Origin: JALYUM01 sp036688685
Lineage (GTDB): Bacteria > Pseudomonadota > Gammaproteobacteria > Burkholderiales > Burkholderiaceae_D
DNA: 64,000 bases
Assembly (NCBI RefSeq): GCF_036688685.1
Contig: NZ_JAQQPS010000003.1
Location: 124,001-188,000 of the forward strand
Reading direction: 5' to 3'
In this document: positions 50,961 to 60,347 of the stretch, piece after piece
Numbering within the stretch: position 1 is the first letter of the stretch
How the letters are laid out: each line of letters begins with the position of its first letter
Notes under the pieces: model-generated
Database searches by the model: none
What the model saw: the letters and a program-made list of their open reading frames with translations, nothing else
What the model was told of the DNA's origin: nothing
Made by a program: the position numbers and the translations under genes

Positions 50961-51740
50961 ATGGCGGCAGTGTACAGGTTTTGGAGAGCCATCTTGGATA
51001 GCCAGGGACTTTGGCAGTGGCCGCAGCGTGCCTCGCGCGCGCTGTTGACGGCGGTGGCCGATGTGCTGCTGCCCTCCTCGTGCGCGCTGTGCGCCGGTCC
51101 TTGCAAGGGCGTGTTGTGCGCGCCGTGCCGCAGCCAGTACACGCTTGCGCGGCGACGCTGCCTCCAGTGCGCCAATCCGCTGGCGGCGCACGAACCGGTG
51201 GTGCGCTGCGGCGCCTGCATCAAGGCCACGCCGGGGTACGACGCGACGGTGGCCGCGGTCGATTACGCGGCGCCGTTCGATGCGCTGGTGTTGCAACTGA
51301 AATTTGGCGCGCAACTGGCGCTGGCGCCGATGTGCGCGCAGCTGGTGCGCGACGCCATGCTGGGCCGCGCCGGCCTCGATTTGCCGGATGTCTTGTGTCC
51401 GGTGCCGCTGGGACCGCGCCGCCTGGTGGAGCGTGGCTTCAACCAGGCGCTGGAAATTGCCCGGCCGCTGGCGCGGGCGCTGGGGGTGCCGCTGGACCCA
51501 CGCCTGCTGGCGCGCCCCGTGGACACGCCGGCGCAATCGACCATGACGCCGGCCGCGCGCCGTGATAATGTGCGGCGCGCCTTTGTCGCCTGTGGCGATG
51601 TCGAGGGCAAGCACGTCGGCGTGGTCGACGACGTGATGACCAGCGGGCAGACACTGCATGCCGTGGCGCGCACATTGAAGCGCGCCGGGGCGGCGCGAGT
51701 GACGAACCTGGTGTTCGCACGCACGCCGCCGCACGATTGA
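50961..51740 (+). CDS. comF: ComF family phosphoribosyltransferase-like protein
   Basis: ComF-type protein associated with DNA uptake and replication-fork functions. From the ATG at 50961, 259 residues (a GTG at 50949 is possible). N-terminal zinc-ribbon-like Cys clusters (CALCAGPC, LCAPC, CLQC, CGAC; about 30-80) are followed by a PRT domain with VPLGPRRLVERGFNQA (about 145) and the PRPP loop VGVVDDVMTSGQTL (about 218-231). The starts of this gene and of the divergent methyltransferase are extremely close, so either start could be slightly downstream. Confidence 0.88.
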   Translation: MAAVYRFWRAILDSQGLWQWPQRASRALLTAVADVLLPSSCALCAGPCKGVLCAPCRSQYTLARRRCLQCANPLAAHEPVVRCGACIKATPGYDATVAAVDYAAPFDALVLQLKFGAQLALAPMCAQLVRDAMLGRAGLDLPDVLCPVPLGPRRLVERGFNQALEIARPLARALGVPLDPRLLARPVDTPAQSTMTPAARRDNVRRAFVACGDVEGKHVGVVDDVMTSGQTLHAVARTLKRAGAARVTNLVFARTPPHD

Positions 51741-51758
51741 TTAATGAAGGAGCAAGCC

Positions 51759-52229
51759 TTGTTTCACGTTGTCCTGTTTGAACCGGAAATCCCGCCGAAT
51801 ACCGGCAATATCATCCGTCTGTGCGCCAATACCGGCGCCCAGCTGCACCTGATCGAGCCGCTCGGTTTCCCCCTCGACGACGCCAAGATGCGCCGCGCCG
51901 GGCTCGATTACCACGACTACGCAACCATGCAGGTGCACAAAAACTGGGACGCATTCATCGAGGCGGCGCAGCCCGACCGGGCGCGCATGTTTGCCATGAC
52001 GACGCATGGGTCGGCGCCGTTTGCCAATGTCAAGTTCCAGGATGGCGATGTGTTCGTGTTCGGGCCGGAGTCGCGCGGGTTGCCGGTCGATCTGCGCGAG
52101 TCGTTTCCGCCGGCACAGCGCATTCGTTTGCCGATGCGTGAGGGGAACCGGAGTCTGAATTTGTCGAATACGGTGGCGGTGGTGGTGTACGAGGCGTGGC
52201 GGCAGAATGGGTATGTGGGCGGAACTTGA
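51759..52229 (+). CDS. trmL: tRNA (cytidine/uridine-2'-O-)-methyltransferase TrmL
   Basis: SPOUT-class enzyme methylating the wobble nucleotide of two tRNA-Leu isoacceptors in E. coli. I place the start at TTG 51759 because AAGGAG lies six bases upstream (51746-51751) and the homologues start at this point (FHVVLFEPEIPPNTGN follows); an in-frame ATG at 51744 lies upstream of that ribosome site. The 156-residue product has NIIRLCANTG (about 18), FGPESRGLP (about 100) and the knot motif RSLNLSNTVAVVVYEA (about 130). Follows comF closely. Confidence 0.93.
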   Translation: MFHVVLFEPEIPPNTGNIIRLCANTGAQLHLIEPLGFPLDDAKMRRAGLDYHDYATMQVHKNWDAFIEAAQPDRARMFAMTTHGSAPFANVKFQDGDVFVFGPESRGLPVDLRESFPPAQRIRLPMREGNRSLNLSNTVAVVVYEAWRQNGYVGGT

Positions 52230-52254
52230 TACACCCATCTCGCCAATTAGTGCC

Positions 52255-52364
52255 AACGTCATCCCGACGAAAGTCGGGACCCATACTGATTCACCGGCTG
52301 GTGCAGCCTCAATGTCGCGATAACAGCACGCTCGGCATGCACCCCGGCCTGCGCCGGGGCGACG
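52255..52364. repeat. REP-like inverted repeat element, copy 2
   Basis: Left arm AACGTCATCCCGACGAAAGT from 52255 and right arm around CACCCCGGCCTGCGCCGGGG (52340-52359) then CGACG. The first 34 bases (52255-52288) occur exactly, in reverse complement, at 61615-61648. The right hairpin is followed within six bases by TTTTT (52366-52370), so it could act as terminator for trmL on the plus strand. Confidence 0.75.
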
Positions 52365-52398
52365 GTTTTTCGTGTCGTGGCTAGAGAATTGTCTGCGT

Positions 52399-52878
52399 TC
52401 AGCTGCCTGCCCTGACCTTTGTCAACAACTTCGTCGTCGACCGGTCATGCTCGAAATCGATCGCGATCGCCTGCCCCCCATACGCCAGCACGGCCTGTCC
52501 TTCCGGAATGGCCGTCATGTCGTAATCGCCGCCCTTGGCATAAATGCCCGGGCGCGCTTCCTGCACCACTTCGAGCGCGGTGTCTTCATCGAATGCCACC
52601 ACCAGGGCGACGGACTCGAGCGCCGCGATCACGGCCATGCGGTCATCGCACGTATTCAAGGGCCGGTCATCCCCCTTGCCCAGGCGTTTCACGGACGCGT
52701 CGGTATTCACCGCCACCACCAGCGACGCTCCCAGCGCGCGCGCCTGCGCGAGGTAGGTCACGTGCCCACGGTGCAGGATGTCGAATACGCCATTGGTCAG
52801 CACGACTGGCTGCGGCAAGGCGGCCACGCGGGCGGCCAGCGCGAGCCGGGAACACATCTTCGTTTCAAAATCGGTCAC
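52399..52878 (-). CDS. rfaE2: D-glycero-beta-D-manno-heptose 1-phosphate adenylyltransferase
   Basis: Nucleotidyltransferase making ADP-heptose for the LPS inner core (the HldE C-terminal activity as a separate protein). I prefer the GTG at 52878, which has TAGGA five bases upstream; an ATG seven codons later (52857) also fits. The 159-residue product has VLTNGVFDILHRGHVTYL (HxGH in HRGH, about 34-51), VVAVNTDASVKRLGK and the C-terminal HDRSTTKLLTK (about 145-155). Stands alone from the kinase half. Starts seven bases after the PilU-like gene stop. Confidence 0.93.
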   Translation of the reverse strand: MTDFETKMCSRLALAARVAALPQPVVLTNGVFDILHRGHVTYLAQARALGASLVVAVNTDASVKRLGKGDDRPLNTCDDRMAVIAALESVALVVAFDEDTALEVVQEARPGIYAKGGDYDMTAIPEGQAVLAYGGQAIAIDFEHDRSTTKLLTKVRAGS

Positions 52879-52885
52879 GTCATTC

Positions 52886-54085
52886 CTATATCTTGTTGGG
52901 CATCTTGGCACTGTCGTCTTCTTCCGGCTCGGCTTCCAGCGCCATCGACAGGTCGGCGGGCTTGCCGCGCGTGTCGCCCGGCTCGCGGCGCTCACCGCGC
53001 AGTTTGATTTGCAGGCGCAGGCCGTTGGCCGAGTCGGCATTGCGGATCGCCTCATCGTAACCGATTTGCCCCTTGTTATAGAGCTCGTAGAGCGCCTGGT
53101 CAAAGGTGCACATGCCCAGTTCGCGCGACTTGTGCATGATTTCCTTGATCCCCTGGAAATTCCCTTTCAGGATCATCTCGCCGATCGTCGCTGTATTGAG
53201 GAGGATTTCGATGGCTGCTTTCCGGCCCTTGCCGTCTTCGGTGCGCACCAGGCGCTGCGAGACGATGGCGCGCAGGTTCGACGACAAGTCCATCAGCAAC
53301 TGGCCTTTGCGCTCTTCGGGGAAGAAGTTGATGATCCGGTCCATGGTCTGGTTCGAATTGTTCGCGTGCAGCGTGCCGAGGCACAGGTGGCCGGTTTCGG
53401 CAAACGCGATCGCGTGCTCCATCGTTTCCGTATCGCGAATTTCACCGATCAGAATCACATCCGGCGCCTGGCGCAGCGTGTTTTTCAGGGCGTTATGCCA
53501 GGACAAGGTGTCGACGCCCACTTCGCGGTGCGTGATCAGGCAACCCTTGTTTTTATGGACGTATTCAACCGGGTCTTCCACCGTGATGATATGCCCGGCC
53601 GAGTTGGCGTTACGGTAATCGATCATCGCCGCCAGCGTGGTCGACTTGCCCGAACCCGTGCCGCCCACCACCAGCACCAGCCCGCGCTTGGTCATGATGA
53701 CTTCTTTCAAAATATCGGGCAGCTCGAGTTTCTCGAAGTTCGGGATTTCCGAGGCGATGGTGCGCACGACCATCGAGACGGATTGCTGCTGCACGTAGAC
53801 ATTCACGCGGAAGCGGCACACGTTCGGCAGTGAAATGGCGAAGTTACACTCCATCTCTGCCTCGAATTCATTACGCTGGCGCTCGTTCATCAGCGACATG
53901 GCCAGCGCGCGCGTGACGTCGCCGGTCAATTTTTGCTGGCTCAGCGCCTTCATCGCCCCCTGATGTTTCATACTCGGAGGAAAGTCTGCCGACACGAACA
54001 AGTCGGAGCCCCCCTGGTGATGCATCACGGTCAGCAGCTTGTGGATATATGCCTGGGCTTCGGCCGGACCAAAGGTAGTCGACAT
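52886..54085 (-). CDS. PilT/PilU family type IV pilus ATPase (second PilU-like copy)
   Basis: Hexameric AAA-type motor related to pilus retraction ATPases. The 399-residue protein has Walker A GGTGSGKSTT (about 142-151), Asp box VEDPVEYVHKNKGC (about 173), Walker B VILIGEIRDTE (about 210) and His box AETGHLCLGTLHANNS (about 230-245). Like PilU it lacks the AIRNLIRE motif of PilT, having TIGEMILKGNFQ instead. A charged C-terminal tail (about 365-399) is absent from the other two copies in this window. Its partner complex is unknown; the neighbouring rfaE2 is not a pilus gene. Confidence 0.88.
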   Translation of the reverse strand: MSTTFGPAEAQAYIHKLLTVMHHQGGSDLFVSADFPPSMKHQGAMKALSQQKLTGDVTRALAMSLMNERQRNEFEAEMECNFAISLPNVCRFRVNVYVQQQSVSMVVRTIASEIPNFEKLELPDILKEVIMTKRGLVLVVGGTGSGKSTTLAAMIDYRNANSAGHIITVEDPVEYVHKNKGCLITHREVGVDTLSWHNALKNTLRQAPDVILIGEIRDTETMEHAIAFAETGHLCLGTLHANNSNQTMDRIINFFPEERKGQLLMDLSSNLRAIVSQRLVRTEDGKGRKAAIEILLNTATIGEMILKGNFQGIKEIMHKSRELGMCTFDQALYELYNKGQIGYDEAIRNADSANGLRLQIKLRGERREPGDTRGKPADLSMALEAEPEEDDSAKMPNKI

Positions 54086-54246
54086 GGTGGTCTTTCTGGT
54101 GTGGTAATGTTCAATGGCAAAATATAGTGTGGGTCATGCGATAACGGCAGTAACGCTAAAATAAGGCATCACCAGTTGACTCAACGATCATTCATCCCGC
54201 AGCGGCATACATTGCTTTGCTGCAATTCTAACGGTCCACCACGACA
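54086..54246. promoter_or_regulatory. Divergent promoter region of the PilU-like gene and oxyR
   Basis: This AT-richer gap holds the promoters of two divergent genes. OxyR usually autoregulates from this position, but I could not identify a convincing set of spaced ATAG/CTAT half-sites. TATAGTG near 54124 and TAAAAT near 54157 are -10 candidates. Confidence 0.4.
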
Positions 54247-55191
54247 ATGACACTCACTGAGTTGAAATACATCGTCGCCGTTGCGCGCGCCAGACATTTC
54301 GGACACGCTGCCGAATCCTGTTTCGTTGCCCAGCCTACGCTCTCGGTTGCCATCAAGAAGCTCGAAGACGAGCTGGGGGTGGTGCTGTTCGAGCGCGGCG
54401 GTTCGGAAGTCTCGGTCACGCCGCTGGGCGCCCAGATCGTCGCCCAGGCCGAACGCGTGCTGGAGCAGACCGCCGCCATCAAGGAACTGGCCAAGCAGAA
54501 CAAGGATCCGCTGGCCGGCGCGCTGCGCCTGGGCGTGATCTACACCATCGGCCCTTACCTGTTGCCGCCGCTGGTCAAAAACCTGATCGACAACGTGCCG
54601 CAAATGCCGCTGGTACTGCAGGAAAACTTTACGGTACGCCTGCTGGAATTGCTGCGCCAGGGTGAGCTCGACGCCGCCATCATGGCGCTGCCGCTGCCGG
54701 ACCACGGCATGTCAATGCAGACACTGTACGACGAACCGTTCGTGGTGGCGATGCCAAAAAGCCATCCGTGGGCCAAGCGCACCGAGATCTCGGCGGCGGA
54801 CCTGAAAACCGAAACCATGCTACTGCTGGGCAATGGACACTGTTTCCGCGACCAGGTGCTGGAAGTGTGCCCGGAAATGGCGCGCTTTTCCTCCCCGGGC
54901 AATGGCATGCAGCGCACCTTCGAAGGGTCGTCGCTGGAAACGATCCGGCACATGGTGGCCAGCGGCATCGGCCTGACCGTGTTGCCGCGCGCATCGGTGC
55001 CGGACATGCATGAGCCGAATGGCATGCTGGCCTTCGTGCCGTTCATGGCGCCGGTGCCGGACCGGCGCGTCGTCATCGTCTGGCGCAAGAGTTTTACGCG
55101 GCGCGCGGCCATCGACGCGGTATGCGCGGCGGTGGCGGCGTGCGCTTTGCCGGGGGTGCACATGCTGCCACTGGAGGATCTGGCGGCGTAG
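54247..55191 (+). CDS. oxyR: Hydrogen peroxide-sensing LysR regulator OxyR
   Basis: LysR-family activator of peroxide defence. The 314-residue protein has the N-terminal winged helix (LKYIVAVARARHFGHAAESC, about 6-25) and a regulatory domain with the redox pair in NGHCFRDQVLEVCPE. From the coordinates the two Cys are residues 199 and 208, the same numbering as E. coli OxyR, so the disulphide switch is conserved. ubiA starts about 38 bases downstream on the same strand. Confidence 0.95.
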   Translation: MTLTELKYIVAVARARHFGHAAESCFVAQPTLSVAIKKLEDELGVVLFERGGSEVSVTPLGAQIVAQAERVLEQTAAIKELAKQNKDPLAGALRLGVIYTIGPYLLPPLVKNLIDNVPQMPLVLQENFTVRLLELLRQGELDAAIMALPLPDHGMSMQTLYDEPFVVAMPKSHPWAKRTEISAADLKTETMLLLGNGHCFRDQVLEVCPEMARFSSPGNGMQRTFEGSSLETIRHMVASGIGLTVLPRASVPDMHEPNGMLAFVPFMAPVPDRRVVIVWRKSFTRRAAIDAVCAAVAACALPGVHMLPLEDLAA

Positions 55192-55229
55192 GAGGTAAAA
55201 TCCCGCCACCTGCACTCACGAACCACACC

Positions 55230-56084
55230 ATGACCAAGCTGGCGCTCTACTTCCGCCTGATTCGCGCCGACAAGCCGATCGGCATTCTGCTGCTGTTGTG
55301 GCCCACCCTCTGGGCCCTGTGGATGGCCACCGGCGGCAAGCCCGATCCGTTCATATTGACCATCTTCGTCATCGGCACCGCCCTGATGCGATCAAGCGGC
55401 TGCGCCATCAACGACTACGCCGACCGCGACTTCGACAAGCACGTCAAGCGCACCGCCGAACGTCCCCTCACCAGCGGGCGCATCAAAAGCTGGGAAGCGC
55501 TGATGGTGGCCGGCGTGCTGGCCGCCTGCGCCTTCCTGCTGGTCATTCCCCTCAACGCGCTGACCAAACAATTGTCGGTGCTGGCCCTGATCATCGCTGC
55601 CAGCTATCCCTACTTTAAGCGCTTCTTCGCAATTCCCCAGGCCTATCTCGGTATCGCCTTCGGCTTCGGCATCCCGATGGCGTTTGCCGCCGTGACCGGC
55701 GCAGTGCCGGCGGTGGCGTGGTGGCTGCTGGTGGCGAACGTGTTCTGGGCCGTGGCCTACGACACGGAATATGCCATGGTCGACCGCGACGACGACATCA
55801 AGCTCGGCATGCGCACCTCGGCCATCACCTTCGGCCGCTTCGACGTGGCCGCCGTGATGCTGTGCTACGGAGCGGCGCTGGCGATCGACCTGGTGTGCGG
55901 CTGGACGCTGGGACTGCGCTGGTATTTTGTCGGCGGCATCGCGCTGGCGGCCGGCATCGCCCTGTATCACTACACCCTGATCCGCGCGCGCGATCGCATG
56001 CAATGCTTCGCCGCCTTCCGCCACAACAACTGGCTGGGGGCCGCGATTTTCATTGGTGTCGCACTAGACTATGCAATAGGATAA
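55230..56084 (+). CDS. ubiA: 4-hydroxybenzoate polyprenyltransferase
   Basis: Membrane prenyltransferase joining 4-hydroxybenzoate and a polyprenyl chain in ubiquinone synthesis. I start at the ATG at 55230 (MTKLALYFRLIRADKPIGIL), because the open frame upstream overlaps oxyR. The 284-residue, roughly nine-helix protein has the first Asp motif NDYADRDFDKHVKRT (about 65) and the second DTEYAMVDRDDD (about 180). Short gap after oxyR suggests cotranscription, linking quinone synthesis to oxidative stress control by position only. Confidence 0.95.
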   Translation: MTKLALYFRLIRADKPIGILLLLWPTLWALWMATGGKPDPFILTIFVIGTALMRSSGCAINDYADRDFDKHVKRTAERPLTSGRIKSWEALMVAGVLAACAFLLVIPLNALTKQLSVLALIIAASYPYFKRFFAIPQAYLGIAFGFGIPMAFAAVTGAVPAVAWWLLVANVFWAVAYDTEYAMVDRDDDIKLGMRTSAITFGRFDVAAVMLCYGAALAIDLVCGWTLGLRWYFVGGIALAAGIALYHYTLIRARDRMQCFAAFRHNNWLGAAIFIGVALDYAIG

Positions 56085-56163
56085 TATTGCCGCAATTGCA
56101 CGCGCCGGTTCACAAACTCAGCCCGGCGCGGCTTACCCAGAAACATAAAGAAAGGCTCTTACC

Positions 56164-56481
56164 ATGATGGAAAAAATCCCGACCCAGTCCAGTGCCCGCG
56201 ACCAGTTGATGCGCGATTTGAAAAACGTGGTGTCGGACGCGGAAACGTGGCTGCGCGGTAGCAACCTGACTGGCGACGATTTGAAAGCGGCCAAGGCCAA
56301 ATTCGAGCGCACCCTGGTCAACGCCAAGGACGGCATCGTCCGCATGGAAGAAGCCGTGGTCGAAAAGACCAAGGCAACGGCGAAGGCGACCGACGTCTAC
56401 GTCCAGGAAAATCCGTGGAAAGCCATCGGTATCAGCGCCGCCATCGGTGTGCTGGTCGGCGCGCTGATCTCCCGCCGTTAA
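56164..56481 (+). CDS. DUF883 family membrane-anchored protein (ElaB/YqjD-like)
   Basis: Small helical protein with a C-terminal membrane helix, like the ribosome-binding stationary-phase proteins ElaB/YqjD/YgaM. The 105 residues form long amphipathic helices (about 10-80) then VQENPWKAIGISAAIGVLVGALISRR-type C-terminus (helix about 87-103, final Arg-Arg). AAAGG lies about ten bases before the ATG. Its stop overlaps the proC stop by four bases, tail to tail. Confidence 0.9.
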   Translation: MMEKIPTQSSARDQLMRDLKNVVSDAETWLRGSNLTGDDLKAAKAKFERTLVNAKDGIVRMEEAVVEKTKATAKATDVYVQENPWKAIGISAAIGVLVGALISRR

Positions 56482-57296
56482 TTCGCGCCCAGTTCGACCC
56501 CAAGTTCGCGGCCCCTTGCGGCCGCGGCCTTCACCGCAGCAACGATGGCTTCCTTGACACCGGCGTCCTGCATGCTGGTCAACGCCGCGTACGTGGTCCC
56601 GCCTTTTGACGTCACCCGCTCGCGCAATACCGCCACCGGCTCGTTCGACTGCGCCGCCAGTTGCGCCGCACCGGTGAACGTGGCAATCGCCAGTTCCCGT
56701 CCCTGCTCGCTCGACAAGCCCAGTTCTTCGGCGGCCTGCTGCATCGCCTCGATAAAATAAAACACGTACGCCGGGCCGCTGCCCGACACCGCCGTCACCG
56801 GATCGATCAGCACTTCATCGTTTAGCCAGACCGTCTTGCCGACCGTCGCCAGCAGCGTATTGGCGGCCGCCTTCTGCGCCGGCGTCACGCCCTGCATGGC
56901 CACCATGCCGGTGATGCCCTGCCCGATCAACGCGGGTGTATTTGGCATGCAGCGTACGATGCCCTGGTAGCCACCAAGCCAGCGCGACAGGACTTCGCCA
57001 CGGATACCGGCGGCAATCGAGACGATCAGCGGGGCGCCGCGCACCAGCAGGGGCGCGATGGCGTCCGCCACATCGCGCATCTGCTGCGGCTTGACCGCCA
57101 GCACCAGCACATCGGCAATGACGACCGCGGCGTCGATAAGCGCCGACGTGGTCACGCCGTACTCGCCGTGCAGGCGCGCCAGCGCGTCGGCGCTGGAGTC
57201 GACCACGTGGATATCGGCCCCGGCGACCAGTTTGCCGGCCAGGCCGGAAATGAGTGCCGTCGCCATATTCCCGCCGCCAATGAATGCAATCTTCAT
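56478..57296 (-). CDS. proC: Pyrroline-5-carboxylate reductase
   Basis: NAD(P)H-dependent last step of proline synthesis. The 272-residue protein has the N-terminal nucleotide loop IAFIGGGNMATALISGL (about 3-19), VLAVKPQQM (about 68), RCMPNTPALIGQG (about 118) and the C-terminal signature VTSKGGTTYAALTSMQDAGVKEA (two parts, about 228-250). Start overlaps the yggS stop by four bases (ATGA), a common yggS-proC arrangement. Confidence 0.95.
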   Translation of the reverse strand: MKIAFIGGGNMATALISGLAGKLVAGADIHVVDSSADALARLHGEYGVTTSALIDAAVVIADVLVLAVKPQQMRDVADAIAPLLVRGAPLIVSIAAGIRGEVLSRWLGGYQGIVRCMPNTPALIGQGITGMVAMQGVTPAQKAAANTLLATVGKTVWLNDEVLIDPVTAVSGSGPAYVFYFIEAMQQAAEELGLSSEQGRELAIATFTGAAQLAAQSNEPVAVLRERVTSKGGTTYAALTSMQDAGVKEAIVAAVKAAAARGRELGVELGAN

Positions 57297-58003
57297 GCTG
57301 TTTCCTTGTAAGTGCGTTTGCCGAAAATGGCGCTACCGATGCGGACAATGGTGGCGCCTTCGGCCACCGCGGTGGCCAGGTCGCCGGACATGCCCATCGA
57401 CAGCGTGTCGAGCGGCAGGCCATCGCGCTGTAGTTGTTCGTACAAGAGACGCAGCTGGGCAAAGGGCAGGTGTTGTTTCGCCGCGTCAGTTTCGGCTTCC
57501 GGTATGGCCATCAAACCGCGCAGGCGCAGGTTCGGCAGTGTCGCCACCTGGCGCGCAAGTTCGGGCAAGTCCGCTGGCGCCACGCCGCTTTTGCTGGCTT
57601 CGCCACTGATATTGACTTGCAAACATACATTCAATGGCGACAACCCGGCCGGTCGCTGCTCGGACAGGCGCTGGGCAATCTTCAGGCGGTCGACCGCATG
57701 CACCCAATCGAAGTTTTCCGCAATGGGACGCGTCTTGTTGCTCTGGATGGGACCGATAAAATGCCATTCGAGATGGGCATCGGGTGCGGCGGCGGCAACC
57801 GCGGCGATCTTGTCGACGCCTTCCTGCAAATAATTTTCGCCGAAGGCACGTTGCCCCGTTTGCATCGCGTCGAGCACGGCTTGAAACGGAAAGGTTTTCG
57901 AAACTGCAAGCAATTGAACGCTCGAAACGGGCCTGCCGGCGGCCTGCGCGGCGGCGGCGATTGCCTGTTCGACAGCTTGCATGTTGGCGCTGATTATGGA
58001 CAT
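57293..58003 (-). CDS. PLP homeostasis protein YggS/ProSC family
   Basis: Single-domain pyridoxal-phosphate barrel protein that buffers PLP. The 236-residue product has the PLP-binding Lys in LLAVSKTFPFQ (about 36), FGENYLQEGVDK (about 54), WHFIGPIQSNKTRPIAENFDWVHAVD (parts, about 79-105) and LSMGMSGDLATAV (about 205). Coupled to proC downstream and divergent from pilT. Confidence 0.94.
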   Translation of the reverse strand: MSIISANMQAVEQAIAAAAQAAGRPVSSVQLLAVSKTFPFQAVLDAMQTGQRAFGENYLQEGVDKIAAVAAAAPDAHLEWHFIGPIQSNKTRPIAENFDWVHAVDRLKIAQRLSEQRPAGLSPLNVCLQVNISGEASKSGVAPADLPELARQVATLPNLRLRGLMAIPEAETDAAKQHLPFAQLRLLYEQLQRDGLPLDTLSMGMSGDLATAVAEGATIVRIGSAIFGKRTYKETA

Positions 58004-58078
58004 AATGATTTACGTAGGGCAATACCCGAAGGGCGCCCATTCAACGCGGTTGAGTTTTAATGGATCACTGGATTATAA

Positions 58079-59122
<1,044 letters not shown>

Positions 59123-59131
59123 GGACGAATT

Positions 59132-60268
59132 ATGGAACGCGACCAGGCATCAAAATTCATGTTCGACCTGCTGCGCCTGATGGTGAGCAAGGGCGGCTCC
59201 GATCTCTTTATTACAGCAGGCTTCCCTCCCGCAATCAAAATCGACGGCAAGATGACCCCCGTGTCGAGCCAGCCACTGACGGCCTCGCACACGGCGGACC
59301 TGGCGCGCGCCATCATGAACGACAAGCAGACTGCCGGCTTCGAGCTCAGTAAAGAAGCCAACTTCGCCATCAGCCCGGGCGACCTGGGACGTTTTCGCGT
59401 CTCGGCCTTCGTGCAGATGAGCTGCGTGGGCATGGTGCTGCGCGTGATTACCACCACCATTCCGAAACTGGCCGACCTGGACTTGCCGGACATTCTGTCG
59501 GACATCATCATGACCAAGCGCGGTCTGGTGATCATGGTAGGCGCCACCGGTTCCGGCAAATCGACGACGATGGCGGCCATGGTGGGCTACCGCAACGAGA
59601 ACAGTTACGGCCACATCATCACCATCGAAGACCCGGTCGAATACGTTCACCCGCACAAAAATTGCGTGATCACGCAGCGTGAAGTGGGCGTGGACACCGA
59701 CAGCTTTGCCGCGGCGCTGAAAAACTCGCTGCGCCAGGCGCCGGACGTGATTCAGATCGGCGAGATCCGCGACCGCGAAACGATGGAACACGCGATCGCG
59801 TTCGCCGAAACCGGCCACCTGTGCCTGGCCACGCTGCACGCCAACAGCTCCAACCAGGCGCTCGACCGCATCATCAACTTCTTCCCGGAAGAGCGGCGCC
59901 AGCAATTGCTGATGGACTTGTCACTGAACCTGAAAGGGCTGATTTCGCAGCGCCTGATTCCACGCAAGGAATCGAAGGGACGCGTGGTGGCCATCGAGAT
60001 CATGCTGAACTCGCCCCTCATTTCCGACCTGATCTTCAAGGGCGACGTCCATGAGATCAAGGAAATCATGAAGAAGTCGCGCGAACTGGGCATGCAGACC
60101 TTCGACCAGGCCCTGTTCGACCTGCACGAACTGGACAAGATCACCTACGAAGATGCGCTGCGCAATGCCGACTCGGTCAACGATTTGCGGCTGGCCATCA
60201 AGCTGCGCGGCAAGGATGCCAAGAGCCGCGATTTGTCGGCCGGGACAGAGCACCTGGGGCTGGTGTAG
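59132..60268 (+). CDS. pilU: Type IV pilus retraction ATPase accessory protein PilU
   Basis: PilT-dependent accessory motor. The 378-residue protein has Walker A GATGSGKSTT (about 134), VEDPVEYVHPHKN, Walker B QIGEIRDRE (about 205) and AETGHLCLATLHANSS (about 225). In place of PilT's AIRNLIRE it has SPLISDLIFKGDVH, the PilU version. AAGGA lies nine bases before the ATG. Directly downstream of pilT. Confidence 0.95.
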   Translation: MERDQASKFMFDLLRLMVSKGGSDLFITAGFPPAIKIDGKMTPVSSQPLTASHTADLARAIMNDKQTAGFELSKEANFAISPGDLGRFRVSAFVQMSCVGMVLRVITTTIPKLADLDLPDILSDIIMTKRGLVIMVGATGSGKSTTMAAMVGYRNENSYGHIITIEDPVEYVHPHKNCVITQREVGVDTDSFAAALKNSLRQAPDVIQIGEIRDRETMEHAIAFAETGHLCLATLHANSSNQALDRIINFFPEERRQQLLMDLSLNLKGLISQRLIPRKESKGRVVAIEIMLNSPLISDLIFKGDVHEIKEIMKKSRELGMQTFDQALFDLHELDKITYEDALRNADSVNDLRLAIKLRGKDAKSRDLSAGTEHLGLV

Positions 60269-60304
60269 CGATCACGTAGCCGGCATGTGCCGCGTTGCGG
60301 GACA

Positions 60305-60341
60305 TCTGGCTGATCGGGCGAATGCCGTCCGATCAGCCAGA
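60305..60341. terminator. Perfect inverted repeat between convergent pilU and fasciclin genes
   Basis: TCTGGCTGATCGG (60305-60317) and its exact reverse complement CCGATCAGCCAGA (60329-60341) give a 13-bp stem with an 11-base loop. It lies between two converging genes and has no T-tract on either side, so it is probably a factor-dependent or processing-type bidirectional terminator. Confidence 0.65.
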
Positions 60342-60347
60342 CCGCCC

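Noticed and set aside
54086..54246. OxyR binding site in its own promoter
   Set aside because: I could not align four properly spaced ATAG/CTAT half-sites, so autoregulation is left as a family expectation only.
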